Made by a program: the position numbers and the translations under genes. Source: Acidobacteria bacterium CG_4_9_14_3_um_filter_49_7 (lineage in GTDB: Bacteria > Acidobacteriota > Holophagae > Thermotomaculales > Thermotomaculaceae). From it: a stretch of DNA of 16,094 nt. Below are positions 1 through 6,872 of this stretch, piece by piece. The notes beneath the pieces were generated by a model. It saw only the letters and a program-made list of their open reading frames with translations, had not been told where the DNA came from and made no database searches. Positions within the stretch are counted from its first letter, which is position 1; each line of letters starts with the position of its first letter. The stretch is from the NCBI GenBank assembly GCA_002789615.1, contig PFTO01000153.1:1-16094 (forward strand). The letters run 5' to 3'.

Positions 1-54
<54 letters not shown>

Positions 55-65
55 ATCCGCGGTAC

Positions 66-94
66 AGTGTACCCAGCACATCTCACCTTGTCAA
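66..94 (-). promoter_or_regulatory. sigma70-type promoter of tRNA-Arg
   Basis: On the minus strand there is a perfect -35 TTGACA (89-94), a 17-base spacer and a -10 TACACT (66-71). Transcription would start around base 59-60, only about 5 bases before the mature tRNA 5' end, so the 5' leader is very short. Confidence 0.75.
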
Positions 95-132
95 GCGGGA
101 AGATTCTTTTTTTGAAAAAGACCAGTAGCTGC

Positions 133-161
133 TTGAAGAACCCGTGCTTCTGGGATAGTAT
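133..161 (+). promoter_or_regulatory. probable promoter of the crcB-DUF190 pair
   Basis: TTGAAG (133-138), 17-base spacer, TAGTAT (156-161). It lies 65 bases before the first crcB start codon and diverges from the tRNA-Arg promoter. I looked for the fluoride (crcB-motif) riboswitch in the predicted leader, about 168-226, and did not recognise it. Confidence 0.5.
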
Positions 162-226
162 GACGAATAGCTTCAAGGCAGCATTTCCTTCCTGGAAGCA
201 ATATCAATAACGTGAGCGTACACAAC

Positions 227-625
227 ATGGAAAAAGTTTTGAAAAGAATCCTGATCATCGCTGCTGGAGGCGGACTGGGCGCCGTATTTCGTTATTTGTT
301 GTCCGAAGTCATCTATCGGTTCACAAACCCGACCTTTCCCTGGTGAACGCTCGCCGTTAACCTGATAGGCTGCTATGCCATCGGACTTGCCTGGCAATAT
401 TCTGAAATGTATCTGGTCAGCACTGGAACCCGGATTTTTGTACTAACCGGTATTCTTAGCGCTTTCACAACGTTCTCCACCTTTTCTCTGGAAACTCTCA
501 CGCTGCTTCGGGATGGAGAAATAAAACTGGCTGTTTTGAATCAGGTCGTCAGTGTATCCTTCGGCCTCATTCTTGTCATCGCCGGCACACTGACTGTCCG
601 GTCTTTGCACAAAATGCTGCACTGA
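227..625 (+). pseudogene. crcB: CrcB/FluC fluoride channel with one in-frame TGA
   Basis: CrcB/FluC proteins are small dual-topology membrane channels that export fluoride. The frame from ATG 227 to TGA 623-625 encodes a full family-length protein of about 132 codons. Its hallmarks are present: the N-terminal GGGLGAVFRY with its arginine, VNLIGCY with the conserved Asn, and the TTFSTFSLET phenylalanine-box segment. The only lesion is TGA at 344-346 (codon 40). It lies in FPW-stop-TLAVN, where the family has glycine (usual FPWGTL.VN). A single G-to-T change in GGA gives TGA. The start is uncertain: GTG 212 and TTG 239 are in frame, and no strong ribosome-binding site is visible. If translation restarted at ATG 407, only a 72-residue C-terminal piece would result. 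DUF190 follows 10 bases downstream. It could be a real pseudogene, a sequence error or a readthrough case; I cannot separate these. Confidence 0.85.
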
Positions 626-635
626 GGAGGTTGTT

Positions 636-977
636 ATGTTTCTTCCCGAAGAAGGGCTGTTACTGAGGATTTTTGTCGGAGATGATGACTCAGTGGATAA
701 CATGGCCCTTTATGAGGCCATTGTAATGAAGGCAAGAGAATTGAACATTGCCGGGGCTACGGTCCTCAGAGGCGGCATGGGGTTTGGGGCATCCAGCCGG
801 ATCCATACCTCAAAAATCCTCCGCCTTTCAGAGGATTTACCGATTGTAATTGAAATAGTGGATACCGAGGAAAAGATCAATTCTATTCTCCCTTACCTGG
901 ATACAGTCATTGATGGCGGCATGGTAACTTTGGAAAAAGTGAAGATATTGAAATATCTTCCCAACAGATCGCAGTAA
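636..977 (+). CDS. DUF190 family protein
   Basis: A 113-residue cytosolic protein of the DUF190 family, a compact alpha/beta fold often encoded beside crcB. Family features visible are the N-terminal LLLRIFVGDDDS strand, the central GATVLRGGMGFG turn, and the IHTSKILRLSEDLPIVIEIVD segment. The start ATG follows a strong GAGGAGG site by 5 bases, and the gene sits 10 bases after the crcB stop, so the two are cotranscribed. The biochemical role of DUF190 is not established; the neighbourhood suggests a link to fluoride or anion stress. The frame is intact although the upstream channel gene is interrupted, so loss of the pair, if real, would be recent. Confidence 0.88.
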   Translation: MFLPEEGLLLRIFVGDDDSVDNMALYEAIVMKARELNIAGATVLRGGMGFGASSRIHTSKILRLSEDLPIVIEIVDTEEKINSILPYLDTVIDGGMVTLEKVKILKYLPNRSQ

Positions 978-982
978 AGAGC

Positions 983-1010
983 TTGAAGAATTAACTTCCT
1001 TTGTTATAAT
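983..1010 (+). promoter_or_regulatory. sigma70-type promoter of the CAT tRNA
   Basis: TTGAAG (983-988), 16-base spacer, perfect TATAAT (1005-1010). The predicted start near 1017 is about 23 bases before the tRNA. Confidence 0.75.
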
Positions 1011-1039
1011 GAAATTGGTTTTTGGTAATTCTGAGTTCC

Positions 1040-1115
1040 GGGCCCATAGCTCAGTTGGCAGAGCCCCCGGCTCATAACCGGATGGTCCCAGGTTCGACCC
1101 CTGGTGGGCCCACCA
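1040..1115 (+). tRNA. tRNA with anticodon CAT (elongator Met, or Ile2 with lysidine)
   Basis: A complete 76-base cloverleaf with encoded CCA. The acceptor is GGGCCCA/TGGGCCC, the D arm GCTC/GAGC, and the anticodon stem CCCGG/CCGGA (outer pair mismatched) around CTCATAA. The T arm is CCAGG-TTCGACC-CCTGG. Anticodon CAT is at 1073-1075. It is not the initiator: there is no 1-72 mismatch and no GGG/CCC run in the anticodon stem. The GGCTCATAACCGG anticodon arm resembles tRNA-Ile2 of several bacteria as much as elongator Met; sequence alone does not decide it. Confidence 0.95.
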
Positions 1116-1169
1116 TAAAGGTGGCTAAGCTTGATTGAAAAGAAATTTATTAAAATTATTTAGAGATTT

Positions 1170-1202
1170 AAAGGTGTTCCAATAACTGGAGCACCTTTTT
1201 TC
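1170..1202 (+). terminator. intrinsic terminator after the CAT tRNA, possible attenuator for the next operon
   Basis: AGGTGTTCC (1172-1180) and GGAGCACCT (1188-1196) pair with one G-T wobble around loop AATAACT, followed by a run of T to 1201. It ends only about 5 bases before the Shine-Dalgarno of the next gene, leaving no room for a promoter between them. Confidence 0.8.
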
Positions 1203-1218
1203 ATTAGAGGAGGTGGCT

Positions 1219-1944
1219 TTGAATACTGTGTTAGAAAACCTGAAACGGTATCAGGATTTACTTCTGAGAATCCGTCAATTGGAACGCGAACTGACGACCT
1301 ATCCGGAATCCGTGGAAAGACGGGGTCGAGAGTTGAAACAACATCAGATAGCTGTTGCGCGTGCCGAAGAGCAGCTTGCAGAAAACAGCGGACAAAAAGA
1401 CAGAAAGGAAGAATACCTGATCTTGTGCAAAGATAACCTTGAAAAATTTGAGCAGGATCTCATGGAAGTCACAAACCAGAAAGAATATTCCGCCGTCTTG
1501 AAGGAAATTGATAATACCAAGCGTGAAATTCAAGGAACGGAAGCTGTGATTATCACCCTTATGGAGAGTATAAAACAGCTTGAAACAGACTATGAACAGT
1601 TGAACGCAAGCTCAGAACAACTGGAAAATGCTTACAATGAAGCGGTTGCAGGCTTCGAGGATACGAACCGGGAAAAAATCAAGGAAAAAGAAAAACTGGA
1701 AAAGGAAAAACGGCGTCTTGAAAAATCAATTCCTGCCTCGCACATGAGAAAATTTAACCAGATCGCAGCTAAACGTTCCGGTATCGCCGTATCCAACGTT
1801 TCTGAAGAGTGCTGTACTGCCTGCAACATGAAAATCCGCCCACAGATGATGAACAACATGCAGAAAAATCCGGACAAATTGTTCATTTGTGATAATTGTC
1901 AGCGGATTCTTGTATTTATCGAACCCGATGGCGATGATAGCTGA
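1219..1944 (+). CDS. coiled-coil protein with C-terminal C4 zinc ribbon (zf-RING_7/CT398-like)
   Basis: A 241-residue protein. The first ~180 residues are a long, highly charged helical coiled coil rich in E, K, Q and L. The C-terminal ~45 residues form a four-cysteine zinc ribbon with pairs CTAC and CDNC separated by about 20 residues. This is the widespread CT398/'zinc ribbon domain protein' family, proposed to bind nucleic acid or act as a scaffold; no reaction is known. I place the start at TTG 1219, 5 bases after AGGAGG at 1208-1213. The in-frame GTG at 1213 would overlap the ribosome-binding site. The 3' end overlaps yggS, indicating translational coupling at the head of a five-gene operon. 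Confidence 0.85.
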   Translation: MNTVLENLKRYQDLLLRIRQLERELTTYPESVERRGRELKQHQIAVARAEEQLAENSGQKDRKEEYLILCKDNLEKFEQDLMEVTNQKEYSAVLKEIDNTKREIQGTEAVIITLMESIKQLETDYEQLNASSEQLENAYNEAVAGFEDTNREKIKEKEKLEKEKRRLEKSIPASHMRKFNQIAAKRSGIAVSNVSEECCTACNMKIRPQMMNNMQKNPDKLFICDNCQRILVFIEPDGDDS

Positions 1945-2632
1945 CAGGCTGTTAAGATTGGAGCAATCCATACAGGAAACTGCACTTTCCTGCAACCGGG
2001 ATCCGAAGACCATTCATCTGGTCGCCGTCTCCAAACGCAAGCCGTTGTCTGATGTTCGCTCCGCGGCTCAGGCTGGTCAGCTTATTTTCGGCGAAAACCG
2101 CGTTCAGGAAGCCGTCAAAAAACAACAAAAATGTCAGGACATTTCTGTCAACTGGCATATGATCGGTCACCTGCAGAAAAATAAAGTCAAACAAGCTGCC
2201 TCAGTTTTTGATGCGGTTCATTCCATTGACAGTATCAAACTTGCGGAGCTTCTCAGCCAGGCGCTGACGAAACTATCCCGAACTATCGAGTGTTTCATCC
2301 AGGTAAAATTAACGGAAGAGGAAAGCAAAACAGGCGTAGCACCGGAAAATCTAAGCCGTGTTGCCTCTTACGTTCAATCACTTCCCAACCTTAAACTGGT
2401 TGGTCTCATGGGAATGCCCCCCTTCACGCCCGACCCGGAACAGGTAATCCCCTATTTCCGGAAACTGCGCCTCTTACGGGACGATTTGAACAGCACAACG
2501 CTGGTGGACAGTCCAATTCAGGAATTGTCCATGGGGATGTCTCACGATTTCAAGGTTGCCATTCGCGAAGGTGCCACCTATATTCGTATAGGAACATTGA
2601 TATTCGGGGAGAGAACTGATGATCGTCGCTAA
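1928..2632 (+). CDS. yggS: YggS/PROSC pyridoxal-phosphate homeostasis protein
   Basis: A cytosolic PLP-binding TIM-barrel protein that buffers pyridoxal 5'-phosphate and affects amino-acid balance; it has no known enzymatic activity. The family signature HLVAVSKRKP contains the Schiff-base lysine. FGENRVQE, WHMIGHLQKNK, VHSIDS, LSMGMSHDF and the C-terminal IREGATYIRIGTLIFGER phosphate-binding region are all present. The frame is open from ATG 1889, but family alignment favours ATG 1928 (MAMIADRL) or ATG 1934. No Shine-Dalgarno is visible, so initiation is probably coupled to the upstream gene, which it overlaps by 17 bases. It overlaps yggT by 14 bases. Length, about 234 residues, is normal. 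Confidence 0.95.
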   Translation: MAMIADRLLRLEQSIQETALSCNRDPKTIHLVAVSKRKPLSDVRSAAQAGQLIFGENRVQEAVKKQQKCQDISVNWHMIGHLQKNKVKQAASVFDAVHSIDSIKLAELLSQALTKLSRTIECFIQVKLTEEESKTGVAPENLSRVASYVQSLPNLKLVGLMGMPPFTPDPEQVIPYFRKLRLLRDDLNSTTLVDSPIQELSMGMSHDFKVAIREGATYIRIGTLIFGERTDDRR

Positions 2633-2912
2633 CAACTTTCTCTTTGCACTTGCCACTGTCCTCGGTTACGCACTGGAATTGTATATCTGGATTGTTATTA
2701 TTCGATCGTTGATAACATGGGTAAATCCTGATCCGAGAAACCCGGTGGTTCAGTTTCTTGCCTCAGTCGTGGACCCGGTTACACGCCGGATGAGGCGTGC
2801 CATGCCCTTTCTCAGAATGGGAATGATAGATATTTCACCGCTTATTTTGATTTTTTTCTTATTCTTTCTGAAAATTTTCGTGGTTCGTACACTGATTCAG
2901 CTTTCAATGTAA
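2619..2912 (+). CDS. yggT: YggT family membrane protein
   Basis: A 97-residue inner-membrane protein with two hydrophobic segments (about residues 7-35 and 72-94) flanking a polar loop. The loop holds the family motif WVNPDPRNPVVQFL followed by DPVTRRMRR. YggT proteins are linked to osmotic tolerance, ion handling or division-site organisation, and the gene is commonly next to yggS and divIVA/sepF-type division genes, as here. ATG 2619 lies inside the end of yggS (14-base overlap), a coupled arrangement. The next gene begins 9 bases after the stop behind a clear AAGGAGG site. Confidence 0.92.
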   Translation: MIVANNFLFALATVLGYALELYIWIVIIRSLITWVNPDPRNPVVQFLASVVDPVTRRMRRAMPFLRMGMIDISPLILIFFLFFLKIFVVRTLIQLSM

Positions 2913-2921
2913 GGAGGACTC

Positions 2922-3398
2922 ATGCGTTTCACCCCCATGGATATCACAAATCGTACTTTCTCCCATTCTTTCCGTGGTTACGATACTGAGGAAGTCAAAA
3001 ACTTTCTTCAGCTGGTATCAGAAGATCTGGAAGCCCTCATTGCAGAACAAACCGGACAGAAGAAAGAGCTGGAACATCTGAAGGAATCGCTGTCTGATCT
3101 CCGGGAAAGGGAACGAATCCTTAAAGATACCATGGTCCTTGCCCAGGAAACCAAGGAAGAAATCAAAAAAAATGCCCTGAAAGAAGCGGAAATTATTGTC
3201 AGGGAAAGTGAGATCCAGGCGGAGCGAATTGTCGCAACTGCCCACGACCGGGCTACCGGTGTTCAACAGGAAATTGATGAGCTCATCCGAAACCGGAGTC
3301 AATTGATTCGCGAATTGAGTGCATTGATTCAGAGAACAGAATCATTTCTTGAAACATTGAAGCAGCCCTATAGTTCTCAGGAAGAACTCGACAACTGA
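2922..3398 (+). CDS. divIVA: DivIVA domain protein
   Basis: A 158-residue DivIVA-family cytoskeletal scaffold. The N-terminal lipid-binding domain is clear: FTPMDITNRTFSHSFRGYDTEEVKNFL matches the family pattern around the Phe-Arg membrane-inserting loop and the GYD.EEV helix (residues 3-29). It is followed by a long coiled coil (about 30-150) rich in E, K, Q and R. DivIVA proteins bind curved membrane and position division or polar growth factors. ATG 2922 is 5 bases after AAGGAGG. The context with yggS and yggT is the classic division-cluster layout. The short C-terminal tail shows no extra domain. Confidence 0.92.
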   Translation: MRFTPMDITNRTFSHSFRGYDTEEVKNFLQLVSEDLEALIAEQTGQKKELEHLKESLSDLRERERILKDTMVLAQETKEEIKKNALKEAEIIVRESEIQAERIVATAHDRATGVQQEIDELIRNRSQLIRELSALIQRTESFLETLKQPYSSQEELDN

Positions 3399-3409
3399 GG
3401 CCTCCCACA

Positions 3410-4648
3410 ATGAGAATCCGACTTACAAACATCAGGGAAATTGTCACACCGGTTTGTCCAGACCTTGCTGTCGGAGACAACATGAATCATCTGACAGTGT
3501 ATACCGATTCTGACATCATTCTCTCAGATGGAATGATTGAATCAATTGTTCACCGAAACCAGTCTCACCCAGACGTTGATCAAGTCGTGGACGCTGAAAA
3601 CTCCGTTGTGCTACCTGCTTTTGTGGATTCCCATACCCACCTTGTTTTTGGCGGAACCCGGGAAGATGAATTCAATCTCCGCATCCAGGGTAAAAAATAC
3701 ATGGAAATTGCCGCAATGGGCGGTGGAATCAACAGTACCGTCCGGGCAACCCGGATGGAAGATGAAGAGACTCTCTTTGAGCAGGCTGTCCGGAATCTCC
3801 GGGACATGGTGGCGCACGGCACCGCTACCTTTGAAACCAAGAGCGGATATGGCCTGGACACAGAAACAGAATTGAAACAGCTCCGTGTAATAAAACGACT
3901 CCAGGACACTCAGCCGGTGGGTATCAAGGCCACTTTCCTCGGCGCGCATGAGATTCCCACTGAATTTCGGAACCGGAAAGAAGACTATATCAAACTTGTA
4001 TGCAATGAAATGCTTCCGGCAGTCAAAGAACAGGGAATCGCTGAGTATTGCGACATTTTCTGTGAAACGGGTGTGTTTAATATTGACGAATCCAGAACCA
4101 TCCTCCGGAAAGCAAAGGATTTAGGCTTCAAATTGCGCATCCATGCGGATGAACTGACTCCCCTCGGAGGCGGTGAACTGGCAGGCGAACTGGGGGCCGT
4201 CAGCGCAGACCATCTCGTTCATGTATCCGGAACCGGAATCGACAAGATGATTCAGGCCGGAGTGGTTTTTAATATGCTGCCGGGTACCACTTTTTTTCTC
4301 ATGTCAGATCATTTTGCCCCGGCCCTGGATATCCTTGCCGCAAACGGAATCCTCGCGCTGAGTACTGACTTCAATCCCGGATCATCATACACACATTCCA
4401 TGCCCATGATTATTACCCTTGCCTGCCTGAAAATGGGGCTAACCATTGAGCAGGGAATCAATGCCGCAACGATCAATGGTGCATATTCCCTGGGCCTTCA
4501 GGATGTGACCGGATCTATTCATCCAGGCAAACAGGCAGACCTCACCTTCCTTGATGCACCGTCCTACAAATTCCTCGTTTATAATTTTGGAGTAAACAGG
4601 GTGCGTGCAGTGATGAAAAAGGGAAAGTTTATTTTCCAAAAATCCTGA
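3410..4648 (+). CDS. hutI: imidazolonepropionase
   Basis: Imidazolonepropionase hydrolyses 4-imidazolone-5-propionate to N-formimino-glutamate, the third step of histidine degradation. The 412-residue length is typical. Amidohydrolase metal and substrate motifs are intact: DSHTH (His75 and His77), FETKSGYGL (141-149), GAHEIP (His180, Glu181), RIHADE (His245), DHLVH (His268, His271) and STDFNPGS (Asp320). The start MRIRLTNIREIVTP matches family N-termini. The Shine-Dalgarno is weak and the gene begins 11 bases after the divIVA stop. No hutH, hutU, hutG or ftcD gene is in the window, so it is an orphan member of a division operon. Its 3' end overlaps the convergent DUF192 gene by 20 bases. Confidence 0.96.
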   Translation: MRIRLTNIREIVTPVCPDLAVGDNMNHLTVYTDSDIILSDGMIESIVHRNQSHPDVDQVVDAENSVVLPAFVDSHTHLVFGGTREDEFNLRIQGKKYMEIAAMGGGINSTVRATRMEDEETLFEQAVRNLRDMVAHGTATFETKSGYGLDTETELKQLRVIKRLQDTQPVGIKATFLGAHEIPTEFRNRKEDYIKLVCNEMLPAVKEQGIAEYCDIFCETGVFNIDESRTILRKAKDLGFKLRIHADELTPLGGGELAGELGAVSADHLVHVSGTGIDKMIQAGVVFNMLPGTTFFLMSDHFAPALDILAANGILALSTDFNPGSSYTHSMPMIITLACLKMGLTIEQGINAATINGAYSLGLQDVTGSIHPGKQADLTFLDAPSYKFLVYNFGVNRVRAVMKKGKFIFQKS

Positions 4649-5075
4649 TTTCGATTTTGTCTCCCAACTTTAGTTTGTGCTTTTTCACAGTGCCCGGATT
4701 TGCCTCCACTACATATTTGGCCATGTTCATGCTTCCATAGCTGGGGCAGTCCGGTTGATCACACGGTGGGACGTTTTCAACGTAATAGACAATCTTTTTG
4801 TCCTCTGAAAGCCAGATGATATCAAGATGAATAAAGCAATCTTTCATCCAGAAGGCGTAGGGAGCCGGATGATCGTAGACGAACAGCATCCCGGTATTTG
4901 GAGCCAGTGAATGCCGATACATCAGACCACGAATCCATTGTTCCTGTGTAGTGGCCAGCTCCATGGTTAAAATAGTCTCATCCGGTAAGATAACAGAGCC
5001 GTAGCGAGCCGTTTCCTTTGCCATAGATGGAAAACAAAACAACATCAGAATCGGTATCATCAAAAGTCTCTTCAT
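4629..5075 (-). CDS. secreted DUF192 family protein
   Basis: A 148-residue protein with a Sec signal peptide (MKRLLMIPILMLFCFPSMA, cleavage probably after Ala19) and a DUF192 domain. The domain shows LTMELATTQEQWIRGLMYR, GMLFVY, FWMKDCFIHLDIIWLSEDKKIVYYVENVPPC and YVVEANPG...HKLKLGDKIEI. DUF192 is a small beta-barrel domain of unknown biochemical function, usually exported. The open frame extends upstream, but the signal peptide and a 4-base start/stop overlap with the previous gene (5072-5075) fix the start at ATG 5075. No separate Shine-Dalgarno is visible, so translation is coupled. The stop lies 20 bases inside the convergent hutI gene. Confidence 0.9.
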   Translation of the reverse strand: MKRLLMIPILMLFCFPSMAKETARYGSVILPDETILTMELATTQEQWIRGLMYRHSLAPNTGMLFVYDHPAPYAFWMKDCFIHLDIIWLSEDKKIVYYVENVPPCDQPDCPSYGSMNMAKYVVEANPGTVKKHKLKLGDKIEIRIFGK

Positions 5076-5503
5076 GACGAACTCAGTATTATCCGACTTT
5101 CCAGCTTCACAAAGGAGTGCTTGCAACCCCAACTGTTGCAAATCACTATGGCCTCTCTATACTGGCAATCCGGTTTCAGGTAAATCGCAACAAACATACC
5201 ATTGTGGCAATAGCAGGGTGCCACTACTTCAAAAGGGGTTCCGCAAACCGGACAGCTAATGTCCAACAATTCATCCCGGGAAATCTCCTCGCCTCCGATT
5301 ACACGGCTATCTCCCTGAATAGGACTCAGGTAGATATCTACATCTCCAGACTTTGAAGAATGGACGCGAAGATGTAGTGTTGACAGTCCATCCATCAACG
5401 GATTCTCACCGTCAATCAGGTTGTGTCCGTTACAACAGAAGGCTGCCGTAACAATGCGTCTGCCAGTGTCATCTTTCAGAATACCCTGAACCTGATTTGT
5501 CAT
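5072..5503 (-). CDS. Cys-rich zinc-ribbon-like protein of unknown function
   Basis: I do not recognise this 143-residue protein. It has no signal peptide or membrane segment. Cysteines cluster in likely metal-binding groups: FCCNGH near residue 24, CPVCG near 84, CYCHN near 97, and two later cysteine positions ending in CNSWGCKHSF near 127. The CXXC pair followed by CXC and CXXXXC looks like one or two zinc ribbons. The N-terminal half (DDTGRRIVTAAFCCNGHNLI) resembles a small beta domain. ATG 5503 follows GGAG by about 6 bases. The stop overlaps the start of the DUF192 gene by 4 bases, and the potassium channel gene ends 18 bases upstream, so it is an internal operon gene. Confidence 0.75.
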   Translation of the reverse strand: MTNQVQGILKDDTGRRIVTAAFCCNGHNLIDGENPLMDGLSTLHLRVHSSKSGDVDIYLSPIQGDSRVIGGEEISRDELLDISCPVCGTPFEVVAPCYCHNGMFVAIYLKPDCQYREAIVICNSWGCKHSFVKLESRIILSSS

Positions 5504-5521
5504 ATCAACTCCATTTCAGTT

Positions 5522-6502
5522 TCATTTATAAATGCCGGACACTTTTCCAATTTGCTCCCGCTCCCCCATGATAATCAATGTATCACCGGATTGCATCTTA
5601 TAATCTGAATCGGGATTAAAAAGAACTTTCCCATTCTGTTGACGAACGGCCAGAATCAAAGCCCCGGTCCGTCTCTTGAGGTTAATCTGGCTTATGCTGG
5701 CGCCAACGATCTCCTCGTTAAGGTCCGCCTTGATTTCTCCCACTTCCAGAAACAGATTCCGGGCCGGTGCCATGATATCTACAAGGTTCACCAGATTGGG
5801 TTGCACAATGACCGTCGCCATCCTCCTTGCGCTGATTTCATGCATGCAGATCACTTCATCCGCGCCTGCCCGTCTCAACTTTCCAACACTGTCCCCGGCA
5901 ATCGATCTCGATACAACCCGGACATTCGGGTTCAGGGTTTTGGCGCTGAGCGTGAGGAAAACATTCTCCGCGTCACTGGATAGGCAGGCAACTACGGTTG
6001 TGGCCCGTTCAACACCGGCATCCAGAAGTACCTGGTCTTCTGTCGCGTCCCCCGTTAAAAAGGCAACGTCCTCAGGAATTGCCTTCAATTCCTTTTCAAC
6101 AATGACCACGTTCTTGCCATTTTCTATCAGAATTGCAGATACATCATGACCAATCCGGCCATATCCGCAGACGATAATGTGTTTCTTCATTTTGGAAATA
6201 ACCTTCTCCATCTTTCGCCCCCTGATTATTCGCTGTAGTTCCCCCTCGAGGAAAAACGAGGTGATCCGCGTGAATGAATAACCGATTAACCCGACCCCAA
6301 CCAGAATCACCAAAATTGTAAATAATCGACCTGTTCTGGAAAGCGGCACCACTTCACGGAACCCCACGGTTGAAATGGTTATAACCGTCATGTACAGACT
6401 GTCCAGAAGAGACGTGTGTTCAATCAAGTGATACCCAAGGGTGCCACTTACCAGGACAAGAAGGAGCAAGGCAAAAAGGGTATATACGTGCCGTATGCGC
6501 AT
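5522..6502 (-). CDS. RCK-type potassium channel protein (two-TM pore plus TrkA domains)
   Basis: A 326-residue inner-membrane channel. Order: transmembrane helix 1 (about 7-27), pore loop with filter TISTVGF (residues 42-48), transmembrane helix 2 (58-80), RCK/TrkA-N Rossmann domain (about 107-225, with IIVCGYGRIG at 109-118 and acidic strand ends), and TrkA-C domain (about 245-326). The family conducts K+ gated by cytosolic ligands such as Ca2+ or nucleotides, as in MthK. The filter reads TVGFRE rather than TVGYGD: Tyr is replaced by Phe and the last Gly by Arg. Similar TVGF/TVGY-x-E variants occur in RCK channels, so conduction is not excluded. No strong Shine-Dalgarno precedes ATG 6502. 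The upstream gene ends 4 bases before it. Confidence 0.9.
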   Translation of the reverse strand: MRIRHVYTLFALLLLVLVSGTLGYHLIEHTSLLDSLYMTVITISTVGFREVVPLSRTGRLFTILVILVGVGLIGYSFTRITSFFLEGELQRIIRGRKMEKVISKMKKHIIVCGYGRIGHDVSAILIENGKNVVIVEKELKAIPEDVAFLTGDATEDQVLLDAGVERATTVVACLSSDAENVFLTLSAKTLNPNVRVVSRSIAGDSVGKLRRAGADEVICMHEISARRMATVIVQPNLVNLVDIMAPARNLFLEVGEIKADLNEEIVGASISQINLKRRTGALILAVRQQNGKVLFNPDSDYKMQSGDTLIIMGEREQIGKVSGIYK

Positions 6503-6506
6503 TGGA

Positions 6507-6872
6507 TCAGAAGTTATAGGCCGGCTTGGAAACCTCCGGATTCAACTTAATTGCCTTCTTCATGAACAGAAAATTGATTTCCACCTCATAGTGAGCGGAG
6601 ATTTCGATACTCTTTGATCTCCTCAATATCTTGAAATCTTTTTTGCCGATAGGCAGATCTAATGCACGGGCCTTGTCCGTCAAAATCTCGTAAATTTTCT
6701 CCGGATGCCCGTGAAACTGATAATAAGATGATGCCATCTGGCCCATTTCATCTTTCAATTGAAGGTTGTTATATAGAACTGGGACAACTTGAATTGCCAT
6801 TATGGCTATGTATAACACGATAAGAATATATAGGATACAGCCCACACGACTCTCACCCTTTTGCATCTTCAT
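6507..6872 (-). CDS. small membrane-anchored protein of unknown function
   Basis: A 121-residue protein with a short basic N-terminus (MKMQKGESR), one hydrophobic helix (about residues 11-31) and a polar C-terminal domain of about 90 residues. That domain has a helix-rich first half (QMASSYYQFHGHPEKIYEILTDKARALDLP) followed by beta-like strands. It probably has one transmembrane anchor with an extracytoplasmic domain. By shape it resembles short single-pass proteins of the DUF4845 kind, but I am not sure of this. The start at ATG 6872 is supported by an AAAGGAGG site about 7 bases upstream, although this makes it overlap the end of the acyltransferase gene by 20 bases. Confidence 0.75.
   Translation of the reverse strand: MKMQKGESRVGCILYILIVLYIAIMAIQVVPVLYNNLQLKDEMGQMASSYYQFHGHPEKIYEILTDKARALDLPIGKKDFKILRRSKSIEISAHYEVEINFLFMKKAIKLNPEVSKPAYNF

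Noticed and set aside
162..226. Fluoride riboswitch before crcB
   Set aside because: I could not find the conserved crcB-motif elements in the leader. A covariance-model search (Rfam crcB) would settle it.
227..625. Genome-wide UGA-to-glycine recoding, as in some candidate phyla
   Set aside because: TGA is the natural stop of the zinc-ribbon, divIVA, hutI and other genes here, at family-correct lengths, so only the crcB codon is anomalous.
227..625. Selenocysteine at the crcB TGA
   Set aside because: The family has glycine, not cysteine, at this position, and I see no SECIS-like hairpin directly after it.
1213..1218. GTG at 1213 as start of the zinc-ribbon protein
   Set aside because: It overlaps the AGGAGG site; TTG 1219 has correct spacing.
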